DNA of 64,000 nt from Paenibacillus baekrokdamisoli (GTDB lineage: Bacteria > Bacillota > Bacilli > Paenibacillales > Paenibacillaceae), in assembly GCF_003945345.1 (NCBI RefSeq), contig NZ_AP019308.1:6390001-6454000 (forward strand), given 5' to 3'. The notes under the pieces were generated by a model. The model had not been told where the DNA came from. It ran no database searches and worked only from the letters and a program-made list of their open reading frames with translations. Position 1 is the first letter of the stretch; each line of letters opens with the position of its first letter. The position numbers were made by a program, and so were the translations under genes. This document shows positions 34,206 to 42,717 of this stretch, one piece after another.

Positions 34206-36344
34206 TTGCGCATAAATGTAAAAGCATTATTACCGTTCATAATCACGGTATTATTTTTGGTGATCTTTATTTTATCGACCGTAACTCAGATTGCGAGCCA
34301 TATTAAGCTTGGCCTTGATTTGAAAGGCGGCTTCGAGATTCTTTATCAGGTTAAACCCGTGGATTCCAAAGAAAAGGTAACGAAGGAACTGCTTCTAGCA
34401 ACCGAGCGAATGATCGAAAAGCGAATTAATATCAGTAAAGTAGCAGAGCCGGATATTACCATAGAAGGATCCGATCGCATTCGAGTGAAGCTCGCTGGTG
34501 TTAAGGATCAAACGAAGCTTAGAGAACTGATTAATCAACCCGCTTATTTGACGTTCAAAGACGAACAGGGCCGAATCGTGTTAGATGGGCAAGAGTTATC
34601 CCCAAACGGAGCGAGTATCGGGTATGACCAATTGAATCATCCCGAGATTATTGTGAAGTTTAAGGACCCTGCTAAGTTAAAGGATGTAACGGCAGAGAAT
34701 TTGGGCAAACCTTTGTCTATTATGCTGGACGACAAGGAGATTTCCGCGCCGATCGTACGAAGTATTATTAGTGACGGAACGTCGGCCATTTCAAGCGAGA
34801 ATCTCGATTCCGCAACCGAAATGAAGGACCTACTGAATGCGGGATCGCTGCCTGCCCAGCTGATAGAGAAACAAGTCAATTCCGTTTCGGCCAGTCTCGG
34901 GGGGGAGGCTCTTCACAGAACTTTATTCGCCGGATATGCAGCATTAGCTTTGATCATTCTCTTCATGCTGATCACCTATCGTCTATCTGGACTAATTGCC
35001 AACCTGACGATTCTTGGTTTTGTCTATATCTGCTTCCTTCTTCTTGACTGGATGAATGCGACGCTGACGCTCTCAGGCATTGCCGGGTTTATTCTAGCCA
35101 TAGGCATGGCTGTTGATGCGAACATTATTACGTACGAGAAGATTAAAGAGGAGCTTATGGATGGCAAAAGCATTCGGTCCGCTTGCCGAAATGCCGCGAA
35201 ATCCTCATTTCCCACGATTGTAGATGCCCATGTAACCACTCTTATAGCTGCATTGGTGCTGATGCTTATTGGTACCAACGCGGTAAAAGGGTTCGCAATT
35301 GTACTAATGATGACGATCATTGTCAGTCTTTTCACCAATGTATTTGGCTCCAGATTCCTTCTCTGGCTGCTCTTGAAGAATAATGTGTTTCAGAAAGCCT
35401 CATGGTGGTTCGGAATAAAGTCCGGCCAACGTGAAATAAACAATTTTAAGCGTCGGCCAAATATCGTCAAGAGAAGAAATCGGTATCTGGTCTTCTCCAC
35501 CTTAATCCTTATATTGGGATTGACTGTGATATTGATCAGGGGGCTGAACCTCGGTGTTGATTTTCAATCGGGAACAAGGCTGGATGTCTATGTAGGTGCG
35601 AAGTTTGAAAATAGTGATCTTACAAGGATCATTCAAGAGGAGATTCCATCCGTAAAGATGAAGCCCGTTGTTAAATACGGTGAGAACGGAACCTCTGCGA
35701 CGACTACCTTCAGCAGACCTATACCCATTCACCAGTTAAATGCTGTAGAGAACAAACTGAAAGAACAGTATGGGGATCAAGTAAGCAAACAGGAATCGAC
35801 GGTCGACCCCATGATTGCGAATGAGATGGTGAAGAAGGCAGGCTATGCGATACTTATTGCTTCGGTTGGCATCGTGCTTTATACCTCAATCCGCTTTCAC
35901 TATTTATATGGGATAGCGTGTATTATCGCATTATTTCATGATATTCTGCTTCCAATTGCTTTGTTTTCTGTGTTCCGATTAGAGATTGATCTTACTTTTA
36001 TCGCTGCTATTCTGACGATTGTCGGTTACTCGCTTAACGATACCATTGTTATATTCGACCGAATTCGCACGAATCTGAGGAAGACAACGATCAAATCGGT
36101 ATCCGATTTAGAAGAGCTTGTGAACTTGAGCCTGTGGCAGACGATGAGGCGCTCTATATACACGGTGCTTACGGTCTTCATCTCAGCAGTCGGTTTGTTA
36201 TGGTTAGGTGGGGAAGGTATTCATCTGTTCTCACTAGCTCTAATATTTGGATTGGTAAGCGGGGCGTATTCATCCATTTTCATCGCCGCACAAACTTGGC
36301 TGATGTTGTATAAGCGTAAATTTCAGTATGAAAAGGCTCAATAA
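34206..36344 (+). CDS. secDF: Fused SecDF protein-export membrane protein
   Basis: 712 residues from TTG, with AAAGGGAG 9 bases upstream. SecD half: first helix 10-30, DLKGGFEILYQV (D1), P1 periplasmic domain, then AGFILAIGMAVDANIITYEK in helix 4 with the conserved D-A-N. SecF half from about residue 425: LGVDFQSGTRLDV (D5-type), then GYSLNDTIVIFDRIRTNLR with the proton-path aspartates. Twelve helices in all. It uses the proton force to help SecYEG release exported proteins. Length is slightly below that of B. subtilis SecDF. An accessory location suggests a second copy. Confidence 0.93.
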   Translation: MRINVKALLPFIITVLFLVIFILSTVTQIASHIKLGLDLKGGFEILYQVKPVDSKEKVTKELLLATERMIEKRINISKVAEPDITIEGSDRIRVKLAGVKDQTKLRELINQPAYLTFKDEQGRIVLDGQELSPNGASIGYDQLNHPEIIVKFKDPAKLKDVTAENLGKPLSIMLDDKEISAPIVRSIISDGTSAISSENLDSATEMKDLLNAGSLPAQLIEKQVNSVSASLGGEALHRTLFAGYAALALIILFMLITYRLSGLIANLTILGFVYICFLLLDWMNATLTLSGIAGFILAIGMAVDANIITYEKIKEELMDGKSIRSACRNAAKSSFPTIVDAHVTTLIAALVLMLIGTNAVKGFAIVLMMTIIVSLFTNVFGSRFLLWLLLKNNVFQKASWWFGIKSGQREINNFKRRPNIVKRRNRYLVFSTLILILGLTVILIRGLNLGVDFQSGTRLDVYVGAKFENSDLTRIIQEEIPSVKMKPVVKYGENGTSATTTFSRPIPIHQLNAVENKLKEQYGDQVSKQESTVDPMIANEMVKKAGYAILIASVGIVLYTSIRFHYLYGIACIIALFHDILLPIALFSVFRLEIDLTFIAAILTIVGYSLNDTIVIFDRIRTNLRKTTIKSVSDLEELVNLSLWQTMRRSIYTVLTVFISAVGLLWLGGEGIHLFSLALIFGLVSGAYSSIFIAAQTWLMLYKRKFQYEKAQ

Positions 36345-36387
36345 AAACAGAATAGTTAACTACCCTAAGGAAGGGCTGCCGCATGGG

Positions 36388-38038
36388 CAATGTCATTAAG
36401 TTAAGCTCAAAGACAAGATAGGGAATAAAAATGGAATCCGAAACGGTATGGGAAAAAGCCCTGTGCCGTTTGTTTTTTTGTGCAAGCAAGGAAAAAAGCG
36501 TACAGCAAACAAAGCGGATGGAATATCCGCTTAAAAAAATGTTCATATGAACCGAATTATGCTACTCTGTAGACGAAGCTAACAGCTGATTTATAGCGAA
36601 TTTTGCGCGTATTCTGCTGCCCTGGTCGAATGGGTCGAATCGGCAAAATGTTTTTGCGAATCAGTGCTTCAACATCGGGCAGGGATTCATCGTCCCTTGG
36701 GCGCAGGAAATGTCTACAAACATGAACGGCGACCGTGAAGTTGACTTGGTATTGGTGCCGTTTATCCATTTGGGAAATGACGACGTGTGAGGTCATCATT
36801 TCAGCGAAATTGTACATGATCATTCTTGCGAAAATCTCTTGGATGATGGACTCTTGCTTCTTTGCGTGAAAATTCGTCAGACCGACGGTGTATTTTAATG
36901 CTCTGAAAGAAGTTTCGATGCCCCATCGCATGTTATAAATGGACTTGATTTCATTGGGTGGGAAATCAGCGACTGAAAGATTCGTAAGGACGGTTTCATA
37001 AGCGCCACTCGGCAGGACGAAACGAACAACCCGAAAGGAAATCGGATAAAACAAGTTCTCATGCCGATCCAAAAAATCAAATGTAGACGTGGAAGGGACG
37101 AACTTGTAAATCTCGGGATGAGCCTTGACTTCTTTGGTATGTTTTTTGGTGAGTGTCAGATGAACGTCAATATCAAACTCTCCGCTAAAGGGCAAATGCA
37201 AGCCCGAAAGAATACCACTGGAATTCAGATCCTTTACCCGTATGACATAGTTCCACCCTTTGCGTTCAATATGCGCGAAATTGTTGTAACTTTCATACCC
37301 CCTATCGGCAGTAACAATGGTTTTGCCTTTGATGGGGGAACGGTCAACCATAGCAGCAAGCGCCCTTCCCTCGTTGCACAACCTTCGTGGCTGAACAATG
37401 GCATCCACGTAAAATCTATTGCACAAGTCATAGGCTGCGTTCAAATGCAGAAGGTTATAGCCTTTCGTGTTCGGTTGACTTTGAATATAAGTTTCCGTGT
37501 CGGCAGGGTCAGTTGCGACATGCAAATCCGAACCGTCAACGGCAAGTAATCGATACCCTCGATAGTCCTTGATATTCGTATACGATTGCGTAAATTTGTG
37601 AAACAAGAATTCCACAGCAGACGGCAGGATTTTATTCCTCTGCTGGACAAAAGCAGAAGTGGTTGCGGTGTTTACGTCATAGCCCTGCGATTCCAAGAGT
37701 TCCTTATATATGCTGTTCCCCCCCATTGAGATCAGGAGTTGCATAACCGTTTCAAAGGGTAGCTTTTTCTTTCGGGTAAAATCTTGTTCAGGTTTTTTGA
37801 CATAAGGTGCTGGTGCCGCTGACATTTCTCGTATGAGGGATGTCAGCGTTTCTTTTAGCGAATTCGCGTACTCATTCATTGGCGTAACCTCCTCGTTTTT
37901 CCAAGGGGCTTCGCCACACAATTTCATCTGCTTGTCAAGTTCTATTTTCTTTTTTGTGCAAAAAAAGAGCGGGCTATCTTTTCGATAACCTGCTCTTGTT
38001 CTTGATTTTTGGCCCTGCGCCTTAACTTAATGACATTG
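36388..38038 (-). mobile_element. Complete IS4-family insertion sequence
   Basis: 1651 bases bounded by 18-base perfect inverted repeats, CAATGTCATTAAGTTAAG at 36388-36405 and its complement at 38021-38038. It is flanked by a 10-base direct duplication GCCGCATGGG (36378-36387 and 38039-38048). Both the repeat ends starting CA and the 10-base duplication are typical of the IS4 family. The element carries one transposase gene on the minus strand and appears intact, so it may be recent. Confidence 0.95.
36557..37879 (-). CDS. IS4-family transposase
   Basis: 440 residues from the ATG at 37879 behind GAGGAGGT; the longer frame has no site. DDE catalytic residues are visible: LLAVDGSDLHVA (first Asp), IVTADRGYESY (second Asp) and YNMRWGIETSFRALK, which is the Y-x2-R-x3-E-x6-K signature of the family. 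The long insertion between the second Asp and Glu is as expected for IS4. The reading frame is intact and the inverted repeats are perfect, so the element is probably mobile. Confidence 0.95.
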   Translation of the reverse strand: MNEYANSLKETLTSLIREMSAAPAPYVKKPEQDFTRKKKLPFETVMQLLISMGGNSIYKELLESQGYDVNTATTSAFVQQRNKILPSAVEFLFHKFTQSYTNIKDYRGYRLLAVDGSDLHVATDPADTETYIQSQPNTKGYNLLHLNAAYDLCNRFYVDAIVQPRRLCNEGRALAAMVDRSPIKGKTIVTADRGYESYNNFAHIERKGWNYVIRVKDLNSSGILSGLHLPFSGEFDIDVHLTLTKKHTKEVKAHPEIYKFVPSTSTFDFLDRHENLFYPISFRVVRFVLPSGAYETVLTNLSVADFPPNEIKSIYNMRWGIETSFRALKYTVGLTNFHAKKQESIIQEIFARMIMYNFAEMMTSHVVISQMDKRHQYQVNFTVAVHVCRHFLRPRDDESLPDVEALIRKNILPIRPIRPGQQNTRKIRYKSAVSFVYRVA

Positions 38039-38162
38039 GCCGCATGGGTAGCCCTTGCTTCGTTAAGCAGGAAATTAATGCAGTCCCAATCCCCTACATG
38101 GTAAAATTAGGATTAATAAGAGAAACGGTTGTCCTGCCGGTGCAGGAGGAATTGTCCCGTAT

Positions 38163-38666
38163 ATGAATATTGAATTATCTCTTCTCCCATATGAAGATAA
38201 GACAGTTCTTTACAATCTAATACAGTTATACCGTTATGACAGTAGTGAATTTGATGGACATGTATTAAACAAACACGGGCTCTATTTATATAAATACTTG
38301 GACCACCAATGGACGGAGGAATATCGGCGCCCCTTTATCGTCAAAGTGGATGAGGAAATAGCGGGATTTGTTTTAGTTAGTCTTGATGTTCCTAAAGAAT
38401 ATATGAAACTAAGTTCAGCAGAAAAGACAAACACAATAAGTGATTTCTTTATTATGAGGAAGTACAGACGCAGAGGTGTGGGTAAAGAAGTTGCATTTTC
38501 GCTATTTGATCAGTTTCGTGGTACATGGTAGATAAGACAAACATTCGCCAACAAAGACGCATATGAATTCTGGAAGCACGTGATTACGAAATATAAGGAT
38601 GACGGCTCGTACCAAGAGCAGATGATACAAGATGAAAGATGGAATGGACCTGTGTTTGTGTTCTAA
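38163..38666 (+). pseudogene. GNAT acetyltransferase broken by one stop codon
   Basis: The frame runs through MNIELSLLPYEDKTVLYNLI, the motif A IMRKYRRRGVGKEVAFSLFD, then FRGTW, a TAG at 38529-38531, and continues unchanged in frame with IRQTFANKDAYEFWKHVITK to a TAA at 38664. Without the TAG it would be an ordinary 167-residue GNAT of the Bacillales type that ends ..WNGPVFVF. A single substitution is the simplest cause. The IS element inserted just upstream may have removed its control region. Confidence 0.88.
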
Positions 38667-38721
38667 TCTAAATGTTTACTTCACTAGCGGATAATGCGAG
38701 TCCAATATATGGAGGTAACAG

Positions 38722-38829
38722 ATGACGTATCCATTTGATCCTATTACCAAGTTTATTTTTCTGAAAACGGAAATTATGCACGCAGATGTTATATTGGTAC
38801 CTGGGGGGAGAGTGGGATTTTCTCAATAG
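38722..38829 (+). pseudogene. YdcF/ElyC-like protein, N-terminal stub
   Basis: 35 codons behind GGAGG: DPITKFIFLKTEIMHADVIL, then VPGG, the start of a DUF218 (YdcF) domain in which (D/V)..LVPGG begins the fold. A TAG at 38827 follows a divergent stretch; the rest of the gene (over 150 residues) is absent. Confidence 0.65.
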
Positions 38830-38937
38830 TGTTGGGGTATCGTTAGGGATTCCGAAAAAGGCGATCGTTAATGAGATATGAAGATTTTTTTTTACGTTAG
38901 GTGAAGTGGAAAATTTATTTGAGATGAGGTGATTCCT

Positions 38938-39413
38938 TTGTTTTTCCTTCAAATGTCAGGGTATCCTGGTTCGGGAAAGTCTACTCTAGCTAAAGCAATA
39001 TCAAAGAAAACAGGTGCAATTGTTGTTGACCATGATATTGTGAAATCTGCATTATTGGAATCTATGAAATCTTTGGAATCCAATATCGACCCCAGAGTCG
39101 CAGGCATAGCATCCTACGATATAGATTGGTCTTTGGTTGACTATTATCTCTCAGAAAGTCGCAGTGTTATTCTTGATAGTCCATGTTTGTACACAGATCT
39201 GTTGGATAAGGGGACTGAGATTGGAGATTGAAGAACCGCCAACGAATGATAAGTCAAGTTTCTGAAGTGCCAGCTGAATTAGATATCTTATTTACCATCG
39301 AAAATAGCAATATGAAAAGACCGACTGAAGATCGGTATTTGATTGTTGATACGGCAAGCCCTTTTGATAGCTACATGGACGAAGTTATGTCTTATATGAA
39401 TGATGATGATTAA
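38938..39413 (+). pseudogene. AAA-type small-molecule kinase, internally deleted
   Basis: From a TTG start behind GAGGTGAT: MFFLQMSGYPGSGKSTLAKA with an intact Walker A (GSGKS), VVDHDIVKSALL, VILDSPCLYTDLLDKG, then a jump and frame change at 39228 to LKNRQRMISQVSEVPAELD and SNMKRPTEDRYLIVDTASPF. Compared with predicted kinases of the AAA_33/Zeta-like group (about 190 residues), about 30 residues between the Walker-B-like region and the lid are gone and the frame is broken. Confidence 0.78.
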
Positions 39414-39429
39414 TAAGGAGGGATCAGGA

Positions 39430-39639
39430 TTGGACGCTGAACAATTTGGACAAACAATCGAATTGATGTTCGGGAACCTGTTCGCACAATTCGATGAGGG
39501 CGAAGAATTTGCTTTCTACGATTACGGTCCCAAGGTTATTAATCGAATTGGCTACTCGACCAATATTTCACCTAAAGTCATTATTCAAGCTGCGGACAAA
39601 AAAGTGGATTTAATCATTATAGAAGAGCATTTTGAATGA
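39430..39639 (+). pseudogene. Nif3-like dinuclear metal protein, N-terminal stub
   Basis: 69 codons from the TTG at 39430 behind AAGGAGGG. DAEQFGQTIELMFGNLFAQF begins it, and NISPKVIIQAADKKVDLIII resembles the first conserved block of the Nif3/YqfO family, where it continues into T-H-H metal ligands. Here the sequence turns into EEHFE and a stop just before those histidines, so the metal site and the remaining 200 residues are missing. Confidence 0.7.
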
Positions 39640-39676
39640 TCCTCGGTATTCAGAATATTTCTTCAGGGAGAGCTGC

Positions 39677-40393
39677 ATGTTGAAACAAATAAAGTACATC
39701 TTCTTCGATTGTATGGAGACCCTAGTTGATTTATATGAATTGCCCAGTCACAGCGATTACGCCTATTGGGCTTTTTCAAATTCAGGGGTCGAACATTATT
39801 GGAGTGACTTCGAAGGATTTTTGGAGAGATATAGTCATTCAAAAAGACAAATTGCGCAACGTATTGAACAGCATGAAGAGTACGAGTTAATGAGAAGAAT
39901 TGAACATATTGTGGATGGAACAGAATCCATTCCAGTTAGCTCCAAGCAGCAAGTGGTACAAATGCTTTATGAAAATTACTGGAGAACCTATAAGTCGCAA
40001 TGCTTTGTCAAGGAAGAGGTAAAGAGTACCTTATTACAGCTGTCCAAACATTATAAGCTTGCAGTGGTTTCTAATTTTATGATCAATGATGGGATTGAAG
40101 AGCTGCTTGAATTAAACAACATTAACGGCATATTTGAATTTATAGTAACTTCAATCAATATGGGATGGAGAAAGCCTAGTGCTCGAATCTACGATTACGC
40201 CATACAACGTGCTGGTTGCAATCCAGAACAGATATTATTCGTTGGGGATGATTATGAGAATGATTATTTAGCGCCGAGGCTAGCAGGAATGAAGTCGATA
40301 TTGTTAGATAAAGAGAAAACGATTGTCTCCTCAGAACTTGATAAAGTAAGTGATTTTTACGAATTAAAAGCAATGCTTGTGGGTAATTCATGA
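39677..40393 (+). CDS. HAD-superfamily hydrolase
   Basis: 238 residues from the ATG at 39677 behind AGGGAG; the longer frame overlaps the Nif3 stub. Motif I is IFFDCMETLVDLYE: the catalytic Asp is kept, but the usual D-x-D/T-G-T/V reads D-C-M-E-T. Motif II is VVSNFMIND, motif III lysine in WRKPSARIY, motif IV ILFVGDDYENDYLAP. It is a C1-capped HAD phosphatase/dehalogenase-like protein with unknown substrate. A terminator lies 17 bases after it. Confidence 0.84.
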   Translation: MLKQIKYIFFDCMETLVDLYELPSHSDYAYWAFSNSGVEHYWSDFEGFLERYSHSKRQIAQRIEQHEEYELMRRIEHIVDGTESIPVSSKQQVVQMLYENYWRTYKSQCFVKEEVKSTLLQLSKHYKLAVVSNFMINDGIEELLELNNINGIFEFIVTSINMGWRKPSARIYDYAIQRAGCNPEQILFVGDDYENDYLAPRLAGMKSILLDKEKTIVSSELDKVSDFYELKAMLVGNS

Positions 40394-40410
40394 CGCTTGT
40401 CATAGAAAAA

Positions 40411-40446
40411 GATGACTTCTGAGAAATGAAGAATTCAGAAGTCATC
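40411..40446. terminator. Bidirectional terminator between convergent genes
   Basis: Perfect GATGACTTCTGA/TCAGAAGTCATC stem with a 12-base loop. Confidence 0.88.
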
Positions 40447-40501
40447 GAGGTTAAATTCACGGCTTTCGAATCAGTGAAGAGGACAGGTACTCTTCATTGT
40501 G

Positions 40502-41413
40502 TCACTCCACATGTTCACGTTTGAGTTCCCAGCCTGCAGAGGGGGGAGCAAAAACATATTTGCACATCGCTCCACCAGGTTGTTCAATTGCAACCAAGAT
40601 TCCGTCAGCTACAGGCAAGATGTGGTGAATCTCGCCTCCTTCTACAAGATTGGCTGCAAAAGGGGCAAGAACGGGAATTAGTGCTTCTTCAAGCCATGTT
40701 CGCTCGTTATACCATCGCGGAGTTGAAATGGGCGCTGGATAGCCTTTAGTGGGAGCACCGAGTTCAACAGCCATGGTATGAGGATCATCATCAGCAAGCT
40801 TACTCCCAGCACCTATTGCGGAGACGAAACGTAAACAAAGCTCAATGGTGTTAAGTATTTCATCGATGTTCAATGAACCGTTTCCGTAACGGATTTCCAC
40901 GGTACCCACATCAAACCATGCTGCTGTATTGATTCCACAACGATGGGATTGGGGACGTCCCAGGTGGCGGACTGCGGATGGACTTGGATTGGAAGTATAA
41001 CCTTGGCGCATCACAGGGGTAACAGGCGGACAGAATATTAACCGATGTTCGCTGGTTTGCAAGAGTGCTTGCAGAGCCTGTTGATACAGCAATGCTGCGT
41101 CTAATAATGGGAGTACAATGTCTTGCCCCCAAGGCTCCAGACCAATGTGAACATGAAGTCCACAGCTCCAATTTACCGTTGCACCCTGTGCTTCAAGCCG
41201 CTTCAACATGACTCGAATTTGTTCTCGATCATCCCACCGGATCGGAGGCGGTTTAAGTTCACTGCCTGACTCCGCTCCTGTTTCGTCAATCTGCCGTTCA
41301 TCCAATGACATAACCCAACCAGGTAATAGCTCAACATGTTCTGGGTTACCATCAATAAACTCAATTTCAACACCAAATCTCAGGTTTTTCCAATCTACTG
41401 TTTTAGGCCACAT
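40502..41413 (-). CDS. Amidoligase-family (COOH-NH2 ligase) enzyme
   Basis: 303 residues from the ATG at 41413, which has an AGAGAGGA site; the frame is open 24 bases further up. It belongs to the putative amidoligase (ATP-grasp-unlike, glutamine-synthetase-like) family: LRFGVEIEFID at the N-terminus supplies metal-binding Glu residues, CGLHVHIGLE is the conserved H-x-H block, and VGTVEIRYGNGSLN the later E-x-R block. Such enzymes join a carboxyl to an amine in peptide or cell-surface modification. There is no gamma-glutamyl cyclotransferase or ATP-grasp partner beside it, which is unusual for the family. Confidence 0.85.
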   Translation of the reverse strand: MWPKTVDWKNLRFGVEIEFIDGNPEHVELLPGWVMSLDERQIDETGAESGSELKPPPIRWDDREQIRVMLKRLEAQGATVNWSCGLHVHIGLEPWGQDIVLPLLDAALLYQQALQALLQTSEHRLIFCPPVTPVMRQGYTSNPSPSAVRHLGRPQSHRCGINTAAWFDVGTVEIRYGNGSLNIDEILNTIELCLRFVSAIGAGSKLADDDPHTMAVELGAPTKGYPAPISTPRWYNERTWLEEALIPVLAPFAANLVEGGEIHHILPVADGILVAIEQPGGAMCKYVFAPPSAGWELKREHVE

Positions 41414-41629
41414 TACTTTTTCGTCCTCTCTATACATCTGAAATGGATGCGGAATGAAGAGAGGGGAGGAGGACCACGAGATTAACGGGGTATTTTTTCT
41501 CTAAGCATGATGGCTGTCCCTCCTAATTGTTTGTTTTATAGGGTAATTATATCAATTTTATTATATTTAACAAAACTTGTTGTTTCAGTCAGTTGGATAT
41601 TGGTGGAAGATCTAAGGGGAGGTGATGTC

Positions 41630-42037
41630 ATGCAAGTTATTAATAGTTATATCTATATACCAGTAAGTAATCTTCAAGCTTCAGCGAGTTGGTACAATAA
41701 ACACTTAGAATTCAAAAAGTTCAAAGAAGATAAACTATTCCTGGAATTGAGATCTGATACTGGAGTTAGAATTATTTTAATTGATAATGATGATTGTAAA
41801 GTTACGTCTCATATGAACTACTCTAATGGAACACAAGCGGCGTATGGATTTATTGTTTCCGATATTAATGAAGCTTATCAACAATTGATAGAGTCTGGGA
41901 TTCAAGTTAGCCATATTACTGATTATGTAGGACTTTCGTTTAAACTGCATGATCCAGATGGAAACATTATAGAATTATGGAGTGATTACCCGAAATCGAC
42001 AGGATGGACGATTTTTGAACCATTGAATAAACCATAA
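41630..42037 (+). CDS. VOC-family (glyoxalase-like) protein
   Basis: 135 residues from the ATG at 41630, behind a strong GGGGAGGTG. A single pair of beta-alpha-beta-beta-beta units: INSYIYIPVSNLQASASWYN, then GTQAAYGFIVSDINEAYQQL, and the closing FKLHDPDGNIIELWSD with the metal-ligand glutamate. Enzymes of this fold include glyoxalase I, dioxygenases and drug-binding resistance proteins. Substrate unknown. Confidence 0.85.
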   Translation: MQVINSYIYIPVSNLQASASWYNKHLEFKKFKEDKLFLELRSDTGVRIILIDNDDCKVTSHMNYSNGTQAAYGFIVSDINEAYQQLIESGIQVSHITDYVGLSFKLHDPDGNIIELWSDYPKSTGWTIFEPLNKP

Positions 42038-42099
42038 GTATGACACATCAATATGCCAATAAGCGATTTATTGTAAGAAGTAACAAAGAGATCATTAAC

Positions 42100-42717
42100 T
42101 ATTTTGCAAGAACATTGTGTAATTCGAAAATGAGCTATGGTCACGTTATACCCATTTAAATTGGGGTTTTATAAGAAGATGGGGTTTGGGATTTAGACGA
42201 TAGAAATGAGGTTCTGAATTGCTACAATAGATTTTTTGAAAGGACAAACGGGTTAGCCGAAAAGCTGGATAAAGGACTGGGTGATCTGTTTGACTTTAGC
42301 GAGAATCGAATCGTAGGATACAGAAAAGATGGAAAGATTTTAGGATATTTGGTATTTTCGTTCCACAAGCATTATCAGTATAAAAATGATTTAGTCATCA
42401 AGAAACTTGTTTACGAAACCTCAGATGCTCTTTTCGAGCTCTGCACATTCCTGCATACACAATTTGAACAAGTAGAACGTGTAATAATGGACACTCAGGA
42501 TGAATATTTTCACTTTTTACTTTCTGATCCCACATGAGGTACATATGATTCGTTTTTATCCAAATATCTTGAAACGAGCATAGTAGGTATGGGAATTATG
42601 TATCGAGTAGTTGATGTACAAACATTGAACAAAAACCAATGTGTTTTCTTCAATTCTAAAACGGATTTTTACTGTATTCTTTCCTGGTCAAATAACAGGC
42701 AGAGTAATGGTAAATAA
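42100..42717 (+). pseudogene. Eis-like GNAT pseudogene with several lesions
   Basis: Fragments of one GNAT of the tandem/Eis type are found in order: VTLYPFKLGFYKKMGFG, a frameshift near 42193, then FERTNGLAEKLDKGLGDLFD, FHKHYQYKNDLVIKKLVYET and FLHTQFEQVERVIMDTQDEY, an in-frame TGA at 42535, and GMGIMYRVVDV in the same frame afterwards. The N-terminal acetyl-CoA loop is missing. The 3' end runs into the opposite-strand histidine kinase gene. Confidence 0.78.

Larger units (their letters stand above)
36373..38055 (+). repeat. Intergenic hairpin element, copy 14, split by an IS element
   Basis: Joining 36373-36387 to 38049-38055 across one copy of the 10-base duplication restores AAGGGCTGCCGCATGGGTAG then CCCTT, the usual AGGGCT/AGCCCT stem. 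A left-box-like AACTACCCTAAGG precedes it. The insertion site is the loop and right arm. Confidence 0.85.

Noticed and set aside
38071-38165. Short frame reading EINAVPIPYMVKLGLIRETV to the right of the IS element
   Set aside because: Protein-like composition, but no start codon and no family I can name; possibly the last piece of a lost gene.
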